DNA of 64,000 nucleotides from Vibrio sp. UCD-FRSSP16_30 (GCF_001676025.1 NZ_LZFW01000003.1:62001-126000), one strand, 5' to 3'. Counted from the stretch's first letter, positions 35,212-44,386 are shown. Program-made: numbers and translations. Notes: generated from the letters alone by a model not told the origin.

Positions 35212-35221
35212 TCATGCTTCC
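35209..35221 (+). repeat. RctB 12-mer-like site overlapping the rctB stop codon
   Basis: TGATCATGCTTCC, identical to the site at 32599. Two further related sites flank it at a distance (AATGATCAAA near 35290 and TGATCATGCTTTC at 35733). Confidence 0.55.
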
Positions 35222-35308
35222 GCATAGTGGCTAAACATTGGTTATTTAAAGACAGTGGTTATCTAAAGCGAGTTATTTAAGATCGTTTAAATGATCAAAC
35301 ACTGGCTA

Positions 35309-35797
35309 TTATGCGGATCGTTTTTCGTTTCTACAGGGTTTAAGTATTGGGATTGGCGCTTCATTAAGAGGGTAGTGCGTTAAAAATTTAATGTGCGTTT
35401 CAATCTGATTTTTAAGCTCTTCTCGCCAGTTATTCCCATGCTGCTTCTTACAAAACTCAAAAATAAGCACCATCACCTGCTCTAACCTGCGACAGCAACA
35501 TAATCGTATGTTCTGATCCACCTCCGCTCTACAGATCACATCCTCTAAGCGTGCTTGGGCAAGACACAAGTATGAATAAGCCGTTGTAGTATCGCCTTGT
35601 TCAAGTTGATATTGATAGATACGAGCGCAACCATCTAACCAGCATCCTAATCCTTGGCTTTGTTCTGCGGTGAGCTCAGGCCCCCAAAGCTCAGCAGGAG
35701 GGTTGTTAATCAGCTGCACTAAGATCTCTACTTGATCATGCTTTCGTTGCGAGTGCCACTGTGAAATTTGTTGTTGCCAATGAGCTAGCTGGTTCAC
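35309..35797 (-). CDS. Conserved hypothetical protein next to rctB
   Basis: A 162-residue helical protein with many Gln, Cys and Leu residues (NQLAHWQQQISQWHSQRKHDQ, GCARIYQYQLEQGDTTTAYSYLCLAQARLEDVICR, CCCRRLEQVMVLIFEFCKKQ). The tetratricopeptide-like YQYQLEQGDTTTAYSYLCLAQARLEDV suggests helical repeats. No function known to me; it lies beside rctB as in other vibrios. Start uncertain: the frame is open up to a GTG at 35881, but the GTG at 35797 has AAAGAG about 8 nt upstream and begins where coding-like sequence begins. A 12-mer-like RctB site lies inside it at 35733. Confidence 0.65.
   Translation of the reverse strand: MNQLAHWQQQISQWHSQRKHDQVEILVQLINNPPAELWGPELTAEQSQGLGCWLDGCARIYQYQLEQGDTTTAYSYLCLAQARLEDVICRAEVDQNIRLCCCRRLEQVMVLIFEFCKKQHGNNWREELKNQIETHIKFLTHYPLNEAPIPILKPCRNEKRSA
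35733..35745 (+). repeat. RctB 12-mer-like site inside a coding region
   Basis: TGATCATGCTTTC, identical to ori2 iteron 1 and to the site at 22778, placed within the hypothetical gene downstream of rctB. Confidence 0.45.
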
Positions 35798-36063
35798 GAT
35801 TTTGACTCTTTTATCTTTACTTAGGTTTATTAAGTGTAAATCAAAAATGGTTAAAATGTAGTCAAATGCAATCACCGCCACAAAAGTAAAAATCCGCTGA
35901 TGGTTTCATCACATTTTGATTCAAAAATCCTTAACACTAAGGTGCTAGGTTGCTATCAATACAAACGTTAGATGAGCCAATATTTTATAAAAGCTAATTG
36001 GTGATTCTTTTGTATTTCAAGGGCAAACGCCCATTATTTATTTGTTATTCTAGGAGCAACCCG

Positions 36064-36261
36064 ATGTCTATTAATTCTATCAGCCGAGAAGAGATGCAAG
36101 ATCTCGCGGGTTCGTGGGATGAATTGAACACTATCTCCGCGACGACTTCGAATAAACAGTTGAAATCTGCAGAGGCAAGACGCCGAATAGAACAAATGCA
36201 AGAAATCAGGGAAAGTGGATTGACGCTAGAAGAAGCCCGTGAGTTAGGTTTATTACATTAA
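36064..36261 (+). CDS. Small conserved Vibrio protein (65 aa)
   Basis: MSINSISREEMQDLAGSWDE begins after AGGAG with good spacing, which fixes this start over the one 22 codons upstream. The C-terminal part is a charged helix, SAEARRRIEQMQEIRESGLT, ending LEEARELGLLH, resembling the short PA3496-type proteins of gammaproteobacteria; I would not name it more closely. A terminator follows, so it is expressed alone. Confidence 0.75.
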   Translation: MSINSISREEMQDLAGSWDELNTISATTSNKQLKSAEARRRIEQMQEIRESGLTLEEARELGLLH

Positions 36262-36277
36262 TACCTAATCAAACGAT

Positions 36278-36306
36278 AAGCTCACTGTAATGGTGAGCTT
36301 TGTTTT
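36278..36306 (+). terminator. Rho-independent terminator
   Basis: AAGCTCAC (36278-36285) pairs with GTGAGCTT (36293-36300), followed by TGTTTT. Confidence 0.8.
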
Positions 36307-36326
36307 ACCCCGATAAAATCATTTCA

Positions 36327-36339
36327 TTTACAGTGTAAA
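36327..36339. other. parS2-like centromere site
   Basis: TTTACAGTGTAAA, in the short gap between two small genes on the rctB side of ori2. Confidence 0.8.
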
Positions 36340-36409
36340 TTTACCCATTTTTTCCTCACTAGAATTTGTGCTATATTACACGTCACGAATTCGCAGTAAA
36401 AAACCTCAC

Positions 36410-36619
36410 ATGTCGATAAATCTTTCTAATCTTCCTACAGAAGATAAATACCGCGTTGAGTTGGACAAACAAGCATCTTATTTGGTGTGGAAAGTGAAAC
36501 ACTCGCAAGGTACTGAACTAGAAATTTCAGAGCAACGCAATAAACTTAAAAGTGAACAACATTTGCTTTGGTTTAACGAGTCTGTTTCGAAGTATCGACA
36601 GATGATGAATGTAAGGTAG
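36410..36619 (+). CDS. Small conserved protein (69 aa)
   Basis: MSINLSNLPTEDKYRVELDK is followed by ASYLVWKVKHSQGTELEISEQ and a helical C-terminus (HLLWFNESVSKYRQMMNVR). The ribosome-binding site is weak. The ORF has Vibrio-like codon use and lies in the conserved block between rctB and the YebC-family gene, where vibrios carry small genes. Function unknown. Confidence 0.65.
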   Translation: MSINLSNLPTEDKYRVELDKQASYLVWKVKHSQGTELEISEQRNKLKSEQHLLWFNESVSKYRQMMNVR

Positions 36620-36725
36620 TTCTTTATCATCAGCCTTAATATCAATCACTGTTACTTACCAGGATTGGTCTAAGTTGGTAACTGTGACTTTTTCTTAGAC
36701 ATATAGAATTAGAGAGTAGATCCCG

Positions 36726-37442
36726 ATGGGAAGAAGTTTTGAAGTGCGCAAGGCCTCAATGGCCAAAACAGCTGGCGCAAAAATTAAAGTTTATTCTAAG
36801 TACGGTAAAGAAATTTACATGAGTGCGAAAAATGGTGGTGCAGATCCAGACATGAATTTGTCTCTAAAACACCTAATCGCAAAAGCTAAAAAAGACCAAG
36901 TGCCGGCGCACGTTATCGACAAAGCGATTGATAAAGCTAACGGCGGCGGTGGTGAAGACTATCAACCAGCACGTTACGAAGGCTTTGGCCCTGGTGGCAC
37001 AAGTGTTATCGTTGATTGCTTAACTGATAATGGCAACCGTACTTTCCAAGACGTACGCCAGTGCTTTGTTAAAACAGGCGCAAAAATTGGTGTTGAAGGT
37101 TCTGTTTCTCACATGTTCGATCATCAAGCTGTTTTCCAGTTTAAAGGTGAAGATGATGAAGTTATCCTAGAAACGCTAATGATGGATGACGTAGACGTGA
37201 CTGACGTTGAGCTAGAAGACGGTGTGATTACTGTATTCTCTCCGCACACTGAGTTCTTCAAAACTAAGACTGCCCTAAACAATGCGTTCCCTGAACTGAC
37301 AATGGACGTGGAAGAGATCACTTTTGTTCCACAAATTCCAACACCAGTAACAGGTGAAGATGCTGAGAAATTCCAAAAATTCCTCGATCTTCTTGATGAC
37401 TGTGATGATGTTCAGCAGGTTTATCATAACGCTGAAGTATAA
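36726..37442 (+). CDS. YebC/PmpR family protein (YeeN-like)
   Basis: A 238-residue member of the YebC/TACO1 family, closer to YeeN than to Yeb[70 protein letters not shown] and [10 protein letters not shown]. Members were long called transcriptional regulators; recent work links the family to ribosomes translating difficult sequences. Its place a little downstream of rctB is conserved in vibrios. It ends in a strong terminator. Confidence 0.9.
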   Translation: MGRSFEVRKASMAKTAGAKIKVYSKYGKEIYMSAKNGGADPDMNLSLKHLIAKAKKDQVPAHVIDKAIDKANGGGGEDYQPARYEGFGPGGTSVIVDCLTDNGNRTFQDVRQCFVKTGAKIGVEGSVSHMFDHQAVFQFKGEDDEVILETLMMDDVDVTDVELEDGVITVFSPHTEFFKTKTALNNAFPELTMDVEEITFVPQIPTPVTGEDAEKFQKFLDLLDDCDDVQQVYHNAEV

Positions 37443-37480
37443 TCGTTACTCAGTTCAGCCATTGGCTTAGCTGACGATAG

Positions 37481-37516
37481 AATAGAGCAAGCATTCGCTT
37501 GCTCTATTGCGTTTTT
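37481..37516 (+). terminator. Rho-independent terminator
   Basis: AATAGAGCAAGC (37481-37492) pairs with GCTTGCTCTATT (37497-37508) over ATTC, followed by GCGTTTTT. Confidence 0.9.
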
Positions 37517-37647
37517 CCCTTCTTATTTTACCCGTTATCTGAAGTATCTTTGCCAAGACTTTACCGGGGTTCAGTCGTAAGTCTCCTTAGTAGTCCGTTG
37601 CCGTGTTATTCTTATCCCTGTTTTGCATTAACAGACAGGAGTGAGCA

Positions 37648-38520
37648 ATGCGAGTCAGTTTTCTAGGTTTAGGTGTGATGGGTTACCCAATGGCGGGTCA
37701 CTTGGCTAAGGCGGGCTTTGAGGTGTGTGTATATAACCGTACTGCAAGTAAAGCGACGCAGTGGGCGAGTGAATACACCGGGCAAGCATTTGAAAGCGTG
37801 GCAGAGTGCGTACAAGGCTCTGATGTGGTTTTAGTTTGTGTGGGTAACGATGATGACGTGCGTAGCGTGACAACTTCGCTCTCTGGCGCAATTGCTCACA
37901 TGAAATCGAATGCCATATTGATTGATCATACGACCACTTCGGCCAACCTTGCCGAAGAGTTATCGAAGGCTTGCTCTCAAGCACAACTTCGATTTATGGA
38001 TGCGCCGGTATCGGGGGGTCAAGCAGGCGCGGAAAACGGCGTGTTAACTGTTATGTGTGGTGGTGAAGAAGTTGACTTTGCTGCAATGCAACCTGTGTTT
38101 GATGCGTATGCTCGATCTTCGGTATTGATGGGTCAGGCAGGGCAGGGACAGCGCGCTAAAATGGTTAACCAAATTTGCATTGCGGGCGCACTAACGGGTT
38201 TGTCAGAGGGGCTACTTCTGGCTGAGAAATCTGGTTTAGATGTCACAACGCTAGTGGATTGCTTAAAAAATGGCGCTGCGGGCTCTTGGCAAATGGAGAA
38301 TCGCGCTAAAACTATGGCCGAAGATAAGTTTGATTTTGGCTTTGCCATTGACTGGATGATCAAAGATCTGGGCTTTTGTCTGGAAGAAGCCAAGCAGCAC
38401 GATCTAAAGTTGCCTCTTACTCAAGCCAGTACTGATGCTTACAAAGCACTGTCAGAGGAAGGTTTAGGTCGCATGGATACCTCTGTATTACTCAAAGCAA
38501 TACGTAAACAAGCCCAATAG
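37648..38520 (+). CDS. NAD(P)-dependent beta-hydroxyacid dehydrogenase
   Basis: A 290-residue member of the 3-hydroxyisobutyrate dehydrogenase family. The dinucleotide motif GLGVMG is at 7-12, the substrate motif DAPVSGG at 118-124, and the catalytic Lys at 171 (KMVNQ). The family oxidises 3-hydroxyisobutyrate, tartronate semialdehyde or related acids; the sequence alone does not settle which. It is monocistronic after the YebC-family terminator. AGGAGTGAG precedes the ATG. Confidence 0.9.
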   Translation: MRVSFLGLGVMGYPMAGHLAKAGFEVCVYNRTASKATQWASEYTGQAFESVAECVQGSDVVLVCVGNDDDVRSVTTSLSGAIAHMKSNAILIDHTTTSANLAEELSKACSQAQLRFMDAPVSGGQAGAENGVLTVMCGGEEVDFAAMQPVFDAYARSSVLMGQAGQGQRAKMVNQICIAGALTGLSEGLLLAEKSGLDVTTLVDCLKNGAAGSWQMENRAKTMAEDKFDFGFAIDWMIKDLGFCLEEAKQHDLKLPLTQASTDAYKALSEEGLGRMDTSVLLKAIRKQAQ

Positions 38521-38632
38521 TCAGCTTTTCTGAATCAATGTGTCGTGTCCTGGGCAAACACGCGATATACTTCACATATTCCATTTAACGTGCAGTCTTA
38601 GGACAGCACGTTTTTTTTACTAGGAGCGGAAC

Positions 38633-38989
38633 ATGTCTGCAAAAAAAGAAATTCAAAACCTGAACAATCGTATTGATAAAGCGAAGCATAAACTAGAAGC
38701 GGCTATTATTCGTCGCGATCAGCCAATTATTTCTCAATTCGAAAGAGAGATTGCAAAGCTAGAAAAACAAGTGGCTCAGCTTAAACATAAAGAAAGCTAC
38801 GATCTTAACAAAGAGCGTAAAGATTTATCTGATAAGCCGTTTTCTCGTCCAATCACTAAGCAAGAACAAGCGGATATGGGTCAACTTAAACGTCGCGTAA
38901 AAGGCATCGTTGTTGTGCACCCTTTAACTAAGCTAGGCAAAGCGTTACGTGTTGATGAAGTGACGGGCTTTGCAGACAAAGAGTTTTAA
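38633..38989 (+). CDS. yibL: YibL family ribosome-associated protein
   Basis: A 118-residue, strongly basic and helical protein: KKEIQNLNNRIDKAKHKLEAA, then EIAKLEKQVAQLKHKESYDLNKERKDL and the conserved RPITKQEQADMGQLKRRVKGIVVVHPLTKLGKALR. This is the YibL (DUF2810) pattern; E. coli YibL co-fractionates with ribosomes. AGGAG precedes the ATG. Role otherwise unknown. Confidence 0.88.
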   Translation: MSAKKEIQNLNNRIDKAKHKLEAAIIRRDQPIISQFEREIAKLEKQVAQLKHKESYDLNKERKDLSDKPFSRPITKQEQADMGQLKRRVKGIVVVHPLTKLGKALRVDEVTGFADKEF

Positions 38990-39120
38990 TTGAAGGTATT
39001 TTATCCTTAAAATACAATGAAATAGCCTCTACTTATCAAAAATGAGATTTAAACTTGCTGATTTCGACGGTTCAAGTAAAATACGTATCGGTCAAAAAGT
39101 AATCAGTCAGCAAGGTATTA

Positions 39121-40068
39121 ATGAAAGAACATGTAATAGTCACAGTATCGACTGTGGATGGCACGCGTCATTTCCAAATGGGGAAATTATTACAGCGTTG
39201 CTTAAAGGGTTTTGGCTATTTTTTTATAGCGGCAATTGTTGCCGCTGGCATTGCAATTCACTACCTCAATAATGAAGTTGATTTTGTTCTTTCCAAGCAA
39301 ACAGAGTTGCAAAACCATTCACTCAAGTTGAGTGAAGAAGTAGAACAATTGCAAAATCTTAAAGTTGAATTGGAAGGCGATCTTGGTGCTCGTGAAGAAC
39401 GTTTGCAGCAAGTGTCTGATAGGCTTGGAGATTTAGAAGTTGTTCTTGGCGTTGCAGAAAAAGACGGTGAATTAGAAAGCCGTTTAGATGCCGCCGCTGT
39501 CACCTCATCTGTTCGTCTTTATATGCTCAACAACATTCCTAACGGCTCTCCTGCTGGGGATGTGCGAGTCTCTTCACATTACGGCTATCGAATTCACCCT
39601 AAAACAGGCAAAAAGACCCTACATCGTGGTATAGATTACGCCGTGAATACAGGGGCTCCGATTTACGCTACCGCTGATGGTGTTGTTGAAGTTGTTCGAC
39701 CAAGTAAAACGGGCTCCGGTAATTTCTTACGATTACAGCATTCCTATGGCTTTTCCAGTTCCTATTCACACCTACAAAAGTTCAAAGTGAAATCAGGAGA
39801 CTTTGTTGAGAAGGGTCAGCTTATTGCCTATTCAGGTAACACAGGCTTTTCAACCGGTCCTCATCTTCATTATGAGATTCGTTTTGTTGGGCGTGCGTTA
39901 GATCCATTGGCTTTTCATGAGTGGAGTGCAAATAACTTTGAATCATTATTTGAAAAAGAACGAGGTATTAGATGGGACTCTTTGGTCAAAAGGATAGAAC
40001 ACCGAGCAAGCAGTCAGCTACAACTCTCATCGCAAAAGGCTGCCAAGTCGAAGGACAACTCAAGCTAG
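39121..40068 (+). CDS. M23 family (LytM-type) peptidoglycan endopeptidase
   Basis: A 315-residue inner-membrane protein with one TM helix (about 31-49), a coiled coil (about 52-110) and a LytM domain. The zinc ligands are present (H168 and D172 in HRGIDYA, H250 in HLHYEI, with catalytic H248), so it should be an active cross-link-cleaving hydrolase. The last 97 nt overlap, in another frame, the start of a bactofilin gene. M23 peptidase plus bactofilin is the pair that sets cell shape in several bacteria. Confidence 0.9.
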   Translation: MKEHVIVTVSTVDGTRHFQMGKLLQRCLKGFGYFFIAAIVAAGIAIHYLNNEVDFVLSKQTELQNHSLKLSEEVEQLQNLKVELEGDLGAREERLQQVSDRLGDLEVVLGVAEKDGELESRLDAAAVTSSVRLYMLNNIPNGSPAGDVRVSSHYGYRIHPKTGKKTLHRGIDYAVNTGAPIYATADGVVEVVRPSKTGSGNFLRLQHSYGFSSSYSHLQKFKVKSGDFVEKGQLIAYSGNTGFSTGPHLHYEIRFVGRALDPLAFHEWSANNFESLFEKERGIRWDSLVKRIEHRASSQLQLSSQKAAKSKDNSS

Positions 40069-40400
40069 AGAGTGATATGCATGTTGACGGCACGGTAACA
40101 GGTCAAGTGAGTGTGGAACAGGCGTTGATTGTGAGTCAATCAGGTCGCGTTATTGGCGATGTGTTTGCGGGAAAAGTGATCATCAATGGCTATGTTGAAG
40201 GCTCGTGTCATGCAACTTCAGTCGAGATCTTAGAAAATGGTCAGGTTAAAGGTACTATTTATACTGACGATCTGAGCATTGAGCGTGGCGGTAAATTTAA
40301 CGGCGATACTCGTCCACCGCAAAAAGAACAAGTTGTCGAGCTTGCGTCAAAAGAAAAGCAGGTTAATGCTGCTAAAGTAAAACAAGCTTCAAACAGCTAA
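39972..40400 (+). CDS. Bactofilin family protein
   Basis: A 142-residue polymer-forming cytoskeletal protein of the bactofilin (DUF583) family. A short N-terminal tail is followed by a beta-helical core of repeated short strands (GCQVEGQLKLESDMHVDG, TVTGQVSVEQ, GRVIGDVFAGKVIINGYVEG, GQVKGTIYTDDLSIERGGKFNG). A Lys/Gln-rich tail closes it. GAGG precedes the ATG, supporting this start inside the upstream peptidase gene. It probably positions the M23 enzyme. Confidence 0.92.
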   Translation: MGLFGQKDRTPSKQSATTLIAKGCQVEGQLKLESDMHVDGTVTGQVSVEQALIVSQSGRVIGDVFAGKVIINGYVEGSCHATSVEILENGQVKGTIYTDDLSIERGGKFNGDTRPPQKEQVVELASKEKQVNAAKVKQASNS

Positions 40401-40427
40401 TTGTCGATAGTTTTGGTTAATGACTAA

Positions 40428-40457
40428 GCCACTTTACACTGTAAAGTGGCTTTTTTA
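40428..40457 (+). terminator. Terminator whose stem contains a parS2-like site
   Basis: GCCACTTTACA (40428-40438) pairs with TGTAAAGTGGC (40440-40450) with a single C between, followed by TTTTTT. The inner 13 bases (40433-40445, TTTACACTGTAAA) match the parS2 consensus exactly. Confidence 0.8.
40433..40445. other. parS2-like centromere site within a terminator
   Basis: TTTACACTGTAAA, the only copy here with C in the centre. It forms the top of the stem of the terminator after the bactofilin gene. Confidence 0.7.
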
Positions 40458-40617
40458 TTGTTGATAGTTGTCCTGCTACTAGCATTCTTCTGCTCACTTA
40501 CTTACTGTGATGGTATAAATAGTTGAATTACTTTTTGTAAAACTTAAACTAGCGGACATTCAAGGTGTAGAGGGAACTCAAGCGCCTTTATATATATAGA
40601 TAAGAGTGAGAAATAGC

Positions 40618-41514
40618 ATGTCCAAAGCCGATTATTATAACGTGCTAGGTGTCTCCAAGGTTGCCTCAGAAAAAGAGATTAAAAAAGCCTATAAACGCTT
40701 AGCAATGAAGTACCATCCAGATAAAAATCACAGTGATGAAGCGGAAGATAAATTTAAAGAAATCAAAGAAGCATATGAAATCTTAACCGACCAAGAAAAA
40801 CGTCAGCAATATGATCAATTTGGTCATGCTGCGTTTGATGACAGTGGTTTTGGTCAAAGAGGCGCTCATGGCAGACATGCTGGTGGAGCAGGCTTTGAAG
40901 ATATGTTTGGTGGAGGATTCCGTCAGGGAGGCCAAGGCTTTGGCGGCTTTGAGGATATTTTCTCTCAAGCTCGTGGCGGTCGTCGTGGTCCAGTTGCTAG
41001 AAAAGGACAAGATCATGAGTTTAAACTCACCGTTGATTTTGTCGATGCGATTCAAGGAACAGAACTTCCTGTTGATCTGCCCATCAATGGCGTACAGAAA
41101 AAAATCAATGTTAAGGTTCCTGCCGGCATTAAAGAGGGTGAAAAAATTCGCTTCTCTGGTAAAGGCGGAGCGGGTTCAAATGGCGGGCCTGCCGGTGATT
41201 TGTTGCTGTCTATTGTGATCCGTGAACATGCATTTTTGCAAAGAGACGGTAATGATATTATCTGCAATACCAATATTGATATTGTCACTGCCGCTTTAGG
41301 TGGAGAGGTTGAGGTTTCTGTGCTTGATAGCCGTTTTAAACTAAAAGTACCCGCAGGCACGCAAACGGGTCGTAAGTTTAAAGTGGTTGGCAGAGGCGCT
41401 ACCGACCGCAAAGGTAATACAGGTAACTTATTGGTCAGCATTCATGTACAAACCCCAACAGGTTTAACTGATGAGCAAAAAGAGATCCTTCAGCAGTTCA
41501 AAGCGACACTTTAG
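40618..41514 (+). CDS. CbpA-like DnaJ-family co-chaperone
   Basis: A 298-residue type II J protein. The J domain has HPD at about 33-35 (KYHPDKN). A Gly/Phe-rich linker follows ([18 protein letters not shown]), then two beta-sandwich client domains ([21 protein letters not shown] and [21 protein letters not shown]) and the dimerising C-terminus; there is no zinc finger. This is the CbpA layout. Its partner modulator CbpM is not adjacent. The ATG at 40618 is preferred over the in-frame GTG at 40606. Confidence 0.88.
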   Translation: MSKADYYNVLGVSKVASEKEIKKAYKRLAMKYHPDKNHSDEAEDKFKEIKEAYEILTDQEKRQQYDQFGHAAFDDSGFGQRGAHGRHAGGAGFEDMFGGGFRQGGQGFGGFEDIFSQARGGRRGPVARKGQDHEFKLTVDFVDAIQGTELPVDLPINGVQKKINVKVPAGIKEGEKIRFSGKGGAGSNGGPAGDLLLSIVIREHAFLQRDGNDIICNTNIDIVTAALGGEVEVSVLDSRFKLKVPAGTQTGRKFKVVGRGATDRKGNTGNLLVSIHVQTPTGLTDEQKEILQQFKATL

Positions 41515-41553
41515 TTAAGTGTTGTGGTAAATCGCTAGGCTAATCAGTGACTT

Positions 41554-41567
41554 ATTACGATTGATAT
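41554..41567. repeat. Partial end of the Vibrio-type intergenic repeat
   Basis: ATTACGATTGATAT resembles the right end of the 7818-7865 element (GCTACGATTGGTAT) with two or three changes. Only this end is visible. Confidence 0.3.
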
Positions 41568-41584
41568 TTGCACTCAGTAATAAC

Positions 41585-41621
41585 AAAAGGCTCCTCACGC
41601 ATAAGTGTAAGGAGCCTTTTT
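41585..41621 (+). terminator. Bidirectional terminator
   Basis: AAAAGGCTCCT (41585-41595) pairs with AGGAGCCTTTT (41610-41620), between the convergent co-chaperone and isomerase genes. Confidence 0.88.
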
Positions 41622-41643
41622 AGTCTGTAGTGTAGGTCAGCCA

Positions 41644-43995
41644 TTAGCGATTTTCATATCGGTTATAATCCAACAGCCCATATTCAACAGGCTGATCCTT
41701 TGCATACCATGCATGAATCTTGTCACTAAAAGGCCAGAACCGTACATCGGTGCGTCTTACTGCAAATTTATCGAGCATCTCTTCGTAGTCATCATCATCG
41801 TCTAATTCACGAATACGTTTAACCAATTCGGGGATCTCTCTTTCTTGTAGCGACAAAAATACACTCGGATAACTGCCCAAGATGCCATTCACTAAGGTAA
41901 GAGTGTCATGATCAGGGTCTCGGCTATCTTCTTCATTAAAGAGACTGGAAATATTGGTGTGCGCGTTGTTATGCAGCAGTGTGAAAACGTGTTGCTGGCC
42001 AGTATCGGCTTCAATATTAATAATGGATATTTGCGGGATATACTCAATGCCGCCACCGACTAGGGTATGCAGCTCCAATAATTTCAATTCACTGTCGCGT
42101 TTTAATGGTGTATTGCTAATTTCATAGCGATCGGTGAGTGAGACAGAGACATGTTCGGCAAGTCGCGTAAGCAACTCTTGTTTAGGCTTATTGGTGCGGT
42201 ACTCCACCCCAGACTCTTGATTAAACGGATGAGCGTTACGAGTTAAATAGTCTGAAAATTCAACGGATTGTCCTTCATACCAGCTGGACAATATTTGATG
42301 GCGCGACTCTTTAGGTAGTAGAGCAATAAAGTTACTTTCACCTTCTATTCGCAGTAAATCCATATACATACGCGTGATCAGCTGATGACCAAAATTACCA
42401 TAGATATCAAAACCGGCGACCAGCAAATAGTGAATACGCTCTAACAGCGCGTAATCAATGACCCACGCGGTTTTAGGTTGATTACCGACTAGTCCCTTAG
42501 CCACGCTAGCACTGTCAAAGTGTCTAAAAATGGTTAACGCTGCATTGGGGTTATGACCATCGCCATTCCAAATTAGAGGAATATCTAAGTGCTCTCCATT
42601 GGCAAATTGTTTGTTCATAAAGTCCATTTTTTCAGAGAGATAAAGAGACTGACTTTTTGAGAATTTTAACCAGTTAAATAATGGCGTTGTATTGCTGTCC
42701 AATTGGCTAGGTAATTTCATGTTCTGGGCTTGAGTTTTATAAAACTCTGTTGAGTCATGTTTACTGGAAGCGGTGGGGTCGATGAAGAACACCCAAAAAT
42801 GGTCATTGATAACATTGAGTGCTAATTGACCTCGACACACTGGCCCTTTGATGTACGCCATAATGGTGTTTTGTGCCTCGTCCAACATAAAGCGATATCG
42901 GCTTTCTACTGGAATATCAGAAAATGCTAAAACAGGGTTAGAAGCGACATTAATATTGTAACTAGGCAGTTTATCTATGTGGTAATCACTGCGATCAAAC
43001 CACTTTATATAATCATCCATTCTTTGCTGATTGAGCGCATAAGGCATGTGCGTTTTATCAACGATGGTTTCTCGCTCAGGTGCTAGGCGGTAATAAACTC
43101 GTGATACGCCCGGATCAGAATAAGGACGACGTGTCGAAATACGCTGAATAGGCTCGCCTGGTGGCGTGGAAGATCGAACTAAACTAAAGAAAAGACGTTC
43201 ATTGATCTCTGAAAAATACAGATGAGATAAAAACAAGTGTTCGTAAATATAACGACTGGTGATCTGGCGCTTTAAATCATCTTGGTTGAAGTATGTTTCC
43301 CACTTTTCTACAGCCTGTGCTTCTTTTGCAGAAAGAGGAGCAGGCTCGGACATCGTTGCCCCTTGGCGAAGCCACGCCAGTAGTGTTTGCTGCTCATTAT
43401 TAGAAAGAGCGGGCATTCCGTAAGGCATCCCCCATAAAGGGTACTCCTCTTTAAATGCTGTTATAGAATCGGATGTTGGGCAGACATTGATTTTGTTTAG
43501 GCTAAAATCAAAATCATCGTCGTCAAGAATGACATCATTTGGCAGTGGATATTGCTCTTTTTGTAGTAAAAGTTGCGCCATCACTCCTGCTTCAATATTG
43601 GCATCGGCGCGTTGCAAACGTTCATTTAATACCGGATAAAATCCATGCTCACGCCATTGTTGGGTCGAAGAGGCATCTTCATATAAGCGTGTTGGATTGG
43701 TGGCAGTAAGTCGTTCCCCTTGATAGACCGCCGCTAAAGTTGATCCGCGATCAATGCCTTCTGCTGAGGTTAATTTGAGCTGGCAGGGTGCATCGTAGCA
43801 AGCATGACAGACGACACAGCGTTTATCTAAAATAGGTTTGATTTCATCGATGAAATAGTGAGCTTGTGATGTCTCAAATGGCACATTTCTCTGTTGAACC
43901 TCTTCTGGCCCAAAAAGATCATTAAAATTTAATCCTACATAAGATGAACAGCCGGCGAATAAGATGATTAAGGCTGTGATGGTGAACTTTCTCAT
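41644..43995 (-). CDS. cti: Fatty acid cis/trans isomerase (Cti)
   Basis: A 783-residue enzyme that converts cis-unsaturated fatty acids of membrane phospholipids to trans isomers, rapidly stiffening the membrane under solvent or heat stress. An N-terminal lipoprotein-type signal (ITALIILFAGC) precedes the family's heme-binding segment CVVCHACYDAPCQLKL (about 60-75) in a cytochrome-c-like domain; the rest matches the periplasmic Cti body (PYGMPALS, FRHFDSASVAKGLVGNQPKTAWVIDY). The ATG at 43995 is chosen because the signal peptide starts there after GGGAAG. It is a single gene. Confidence 0.88.
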   Translation of the reverse strand: MRKFTITALIILFAGCSSYVGLNFNDLFGPEEVQQRNVPFETSQAHYFIDEIKPILDKRCVVCHACYDAPCQLKLTSAEGIDRGSTLAAVYQGERLTATNPTRLYEDASSTQQWREHGFYPVLNERLQRADANIEAGVMAQLLLQKEQYPLPNDVILDDDDFDFSLNKINVCPTSDSITAFKEEYPLWGMPYGMPALSNNEQQTLLAWLRQGATMSEPAPLSAKEAQAVEKWETYFNQDDLKRQITSRYIYEHLFLSHLYFSEINERLFFSLVRSSTPPGEPIQRISTRRPYSDPGVSRVYYRLAPERETIVDKTHMPYALNQQRMDDYIKWFDRSDYHIDKLPSYNINVASNPVLAFSDIPVESRYRFMLDEAQNTIMAYIKGPVCRGQLALNVINDHFWVFFIDPTASSKHDSTEFYKTQAQNMKLPSQLDSNTTPLFNWLKFSKSQSLYLSEKMDFMNKQFANGEHLDIPLIWNGDGHNPNAALTIFRHFDSASVAKGLVGNQPKTAWVIDYALLERIHYLLVAGFDIYGNFGHQLITRMYMDLLRIEGESNFIALLPKESRHQILSSWYEGQSVEFSDYLTRNAHPFNQESGVEYRTNKPKQELLTRLAEHVSVSLTDRYEISNTPLKRDSELKLLELHTLVGGGIEYIPQISIINIEADTGQQHVFTLLHNNAHTNISSLFNEEDSRDPDHDTLTLVNGILGSYPSVFLSLQEREIPELVKRIRELDDDDDYEEMLDKFAVRRTDVRFWPFSDKIHAWYAKDQPVEYGLLDYNRYENR

Positions 43996-44386
43996 TAACT
44001 TCCCTGTCCTCAAGAAAAGACTTCTATGTCGTATATACAATTAATGGATTATTACGGTCAGCATCATATTAATGCTCCTAACAGTATGATTTTGAATCCT
44101 ATTTTACATTTCGTCAATTTATACAGCATTCTAATAACAATTCATGAGGCAAGATAGTTACGCTACTTATGGATACTGGGGGTGTGTTTCGCAAAATATT
44201 CGACTATTTCGCATATTTCAGCCCTGTTAATTACATGAATTTTCTACCTTTTCATTCGTTTTTCACACAAAACATATAAATACCGAGCTACACTTAACAG
44301 TTCTATATAAACATCATTGTTATCAATAATAAGATTAATTAGAGTATTGACTCTAATTTTATGGTGTGGACACCCCAAGGAAGAGC
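43996..44386. other. Divergent promoter region of cti and the efflux operon
   Basis: About 390 bp, AT-rich, no gene. The one clear structure is TTAGAGT-ATTG-ACTCTAA at 44339-44356, followed by TTTT, ending 31 bp before the TolC-like gene. It could be an operator or an attenuator hairpin. Confidence 0.45.
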
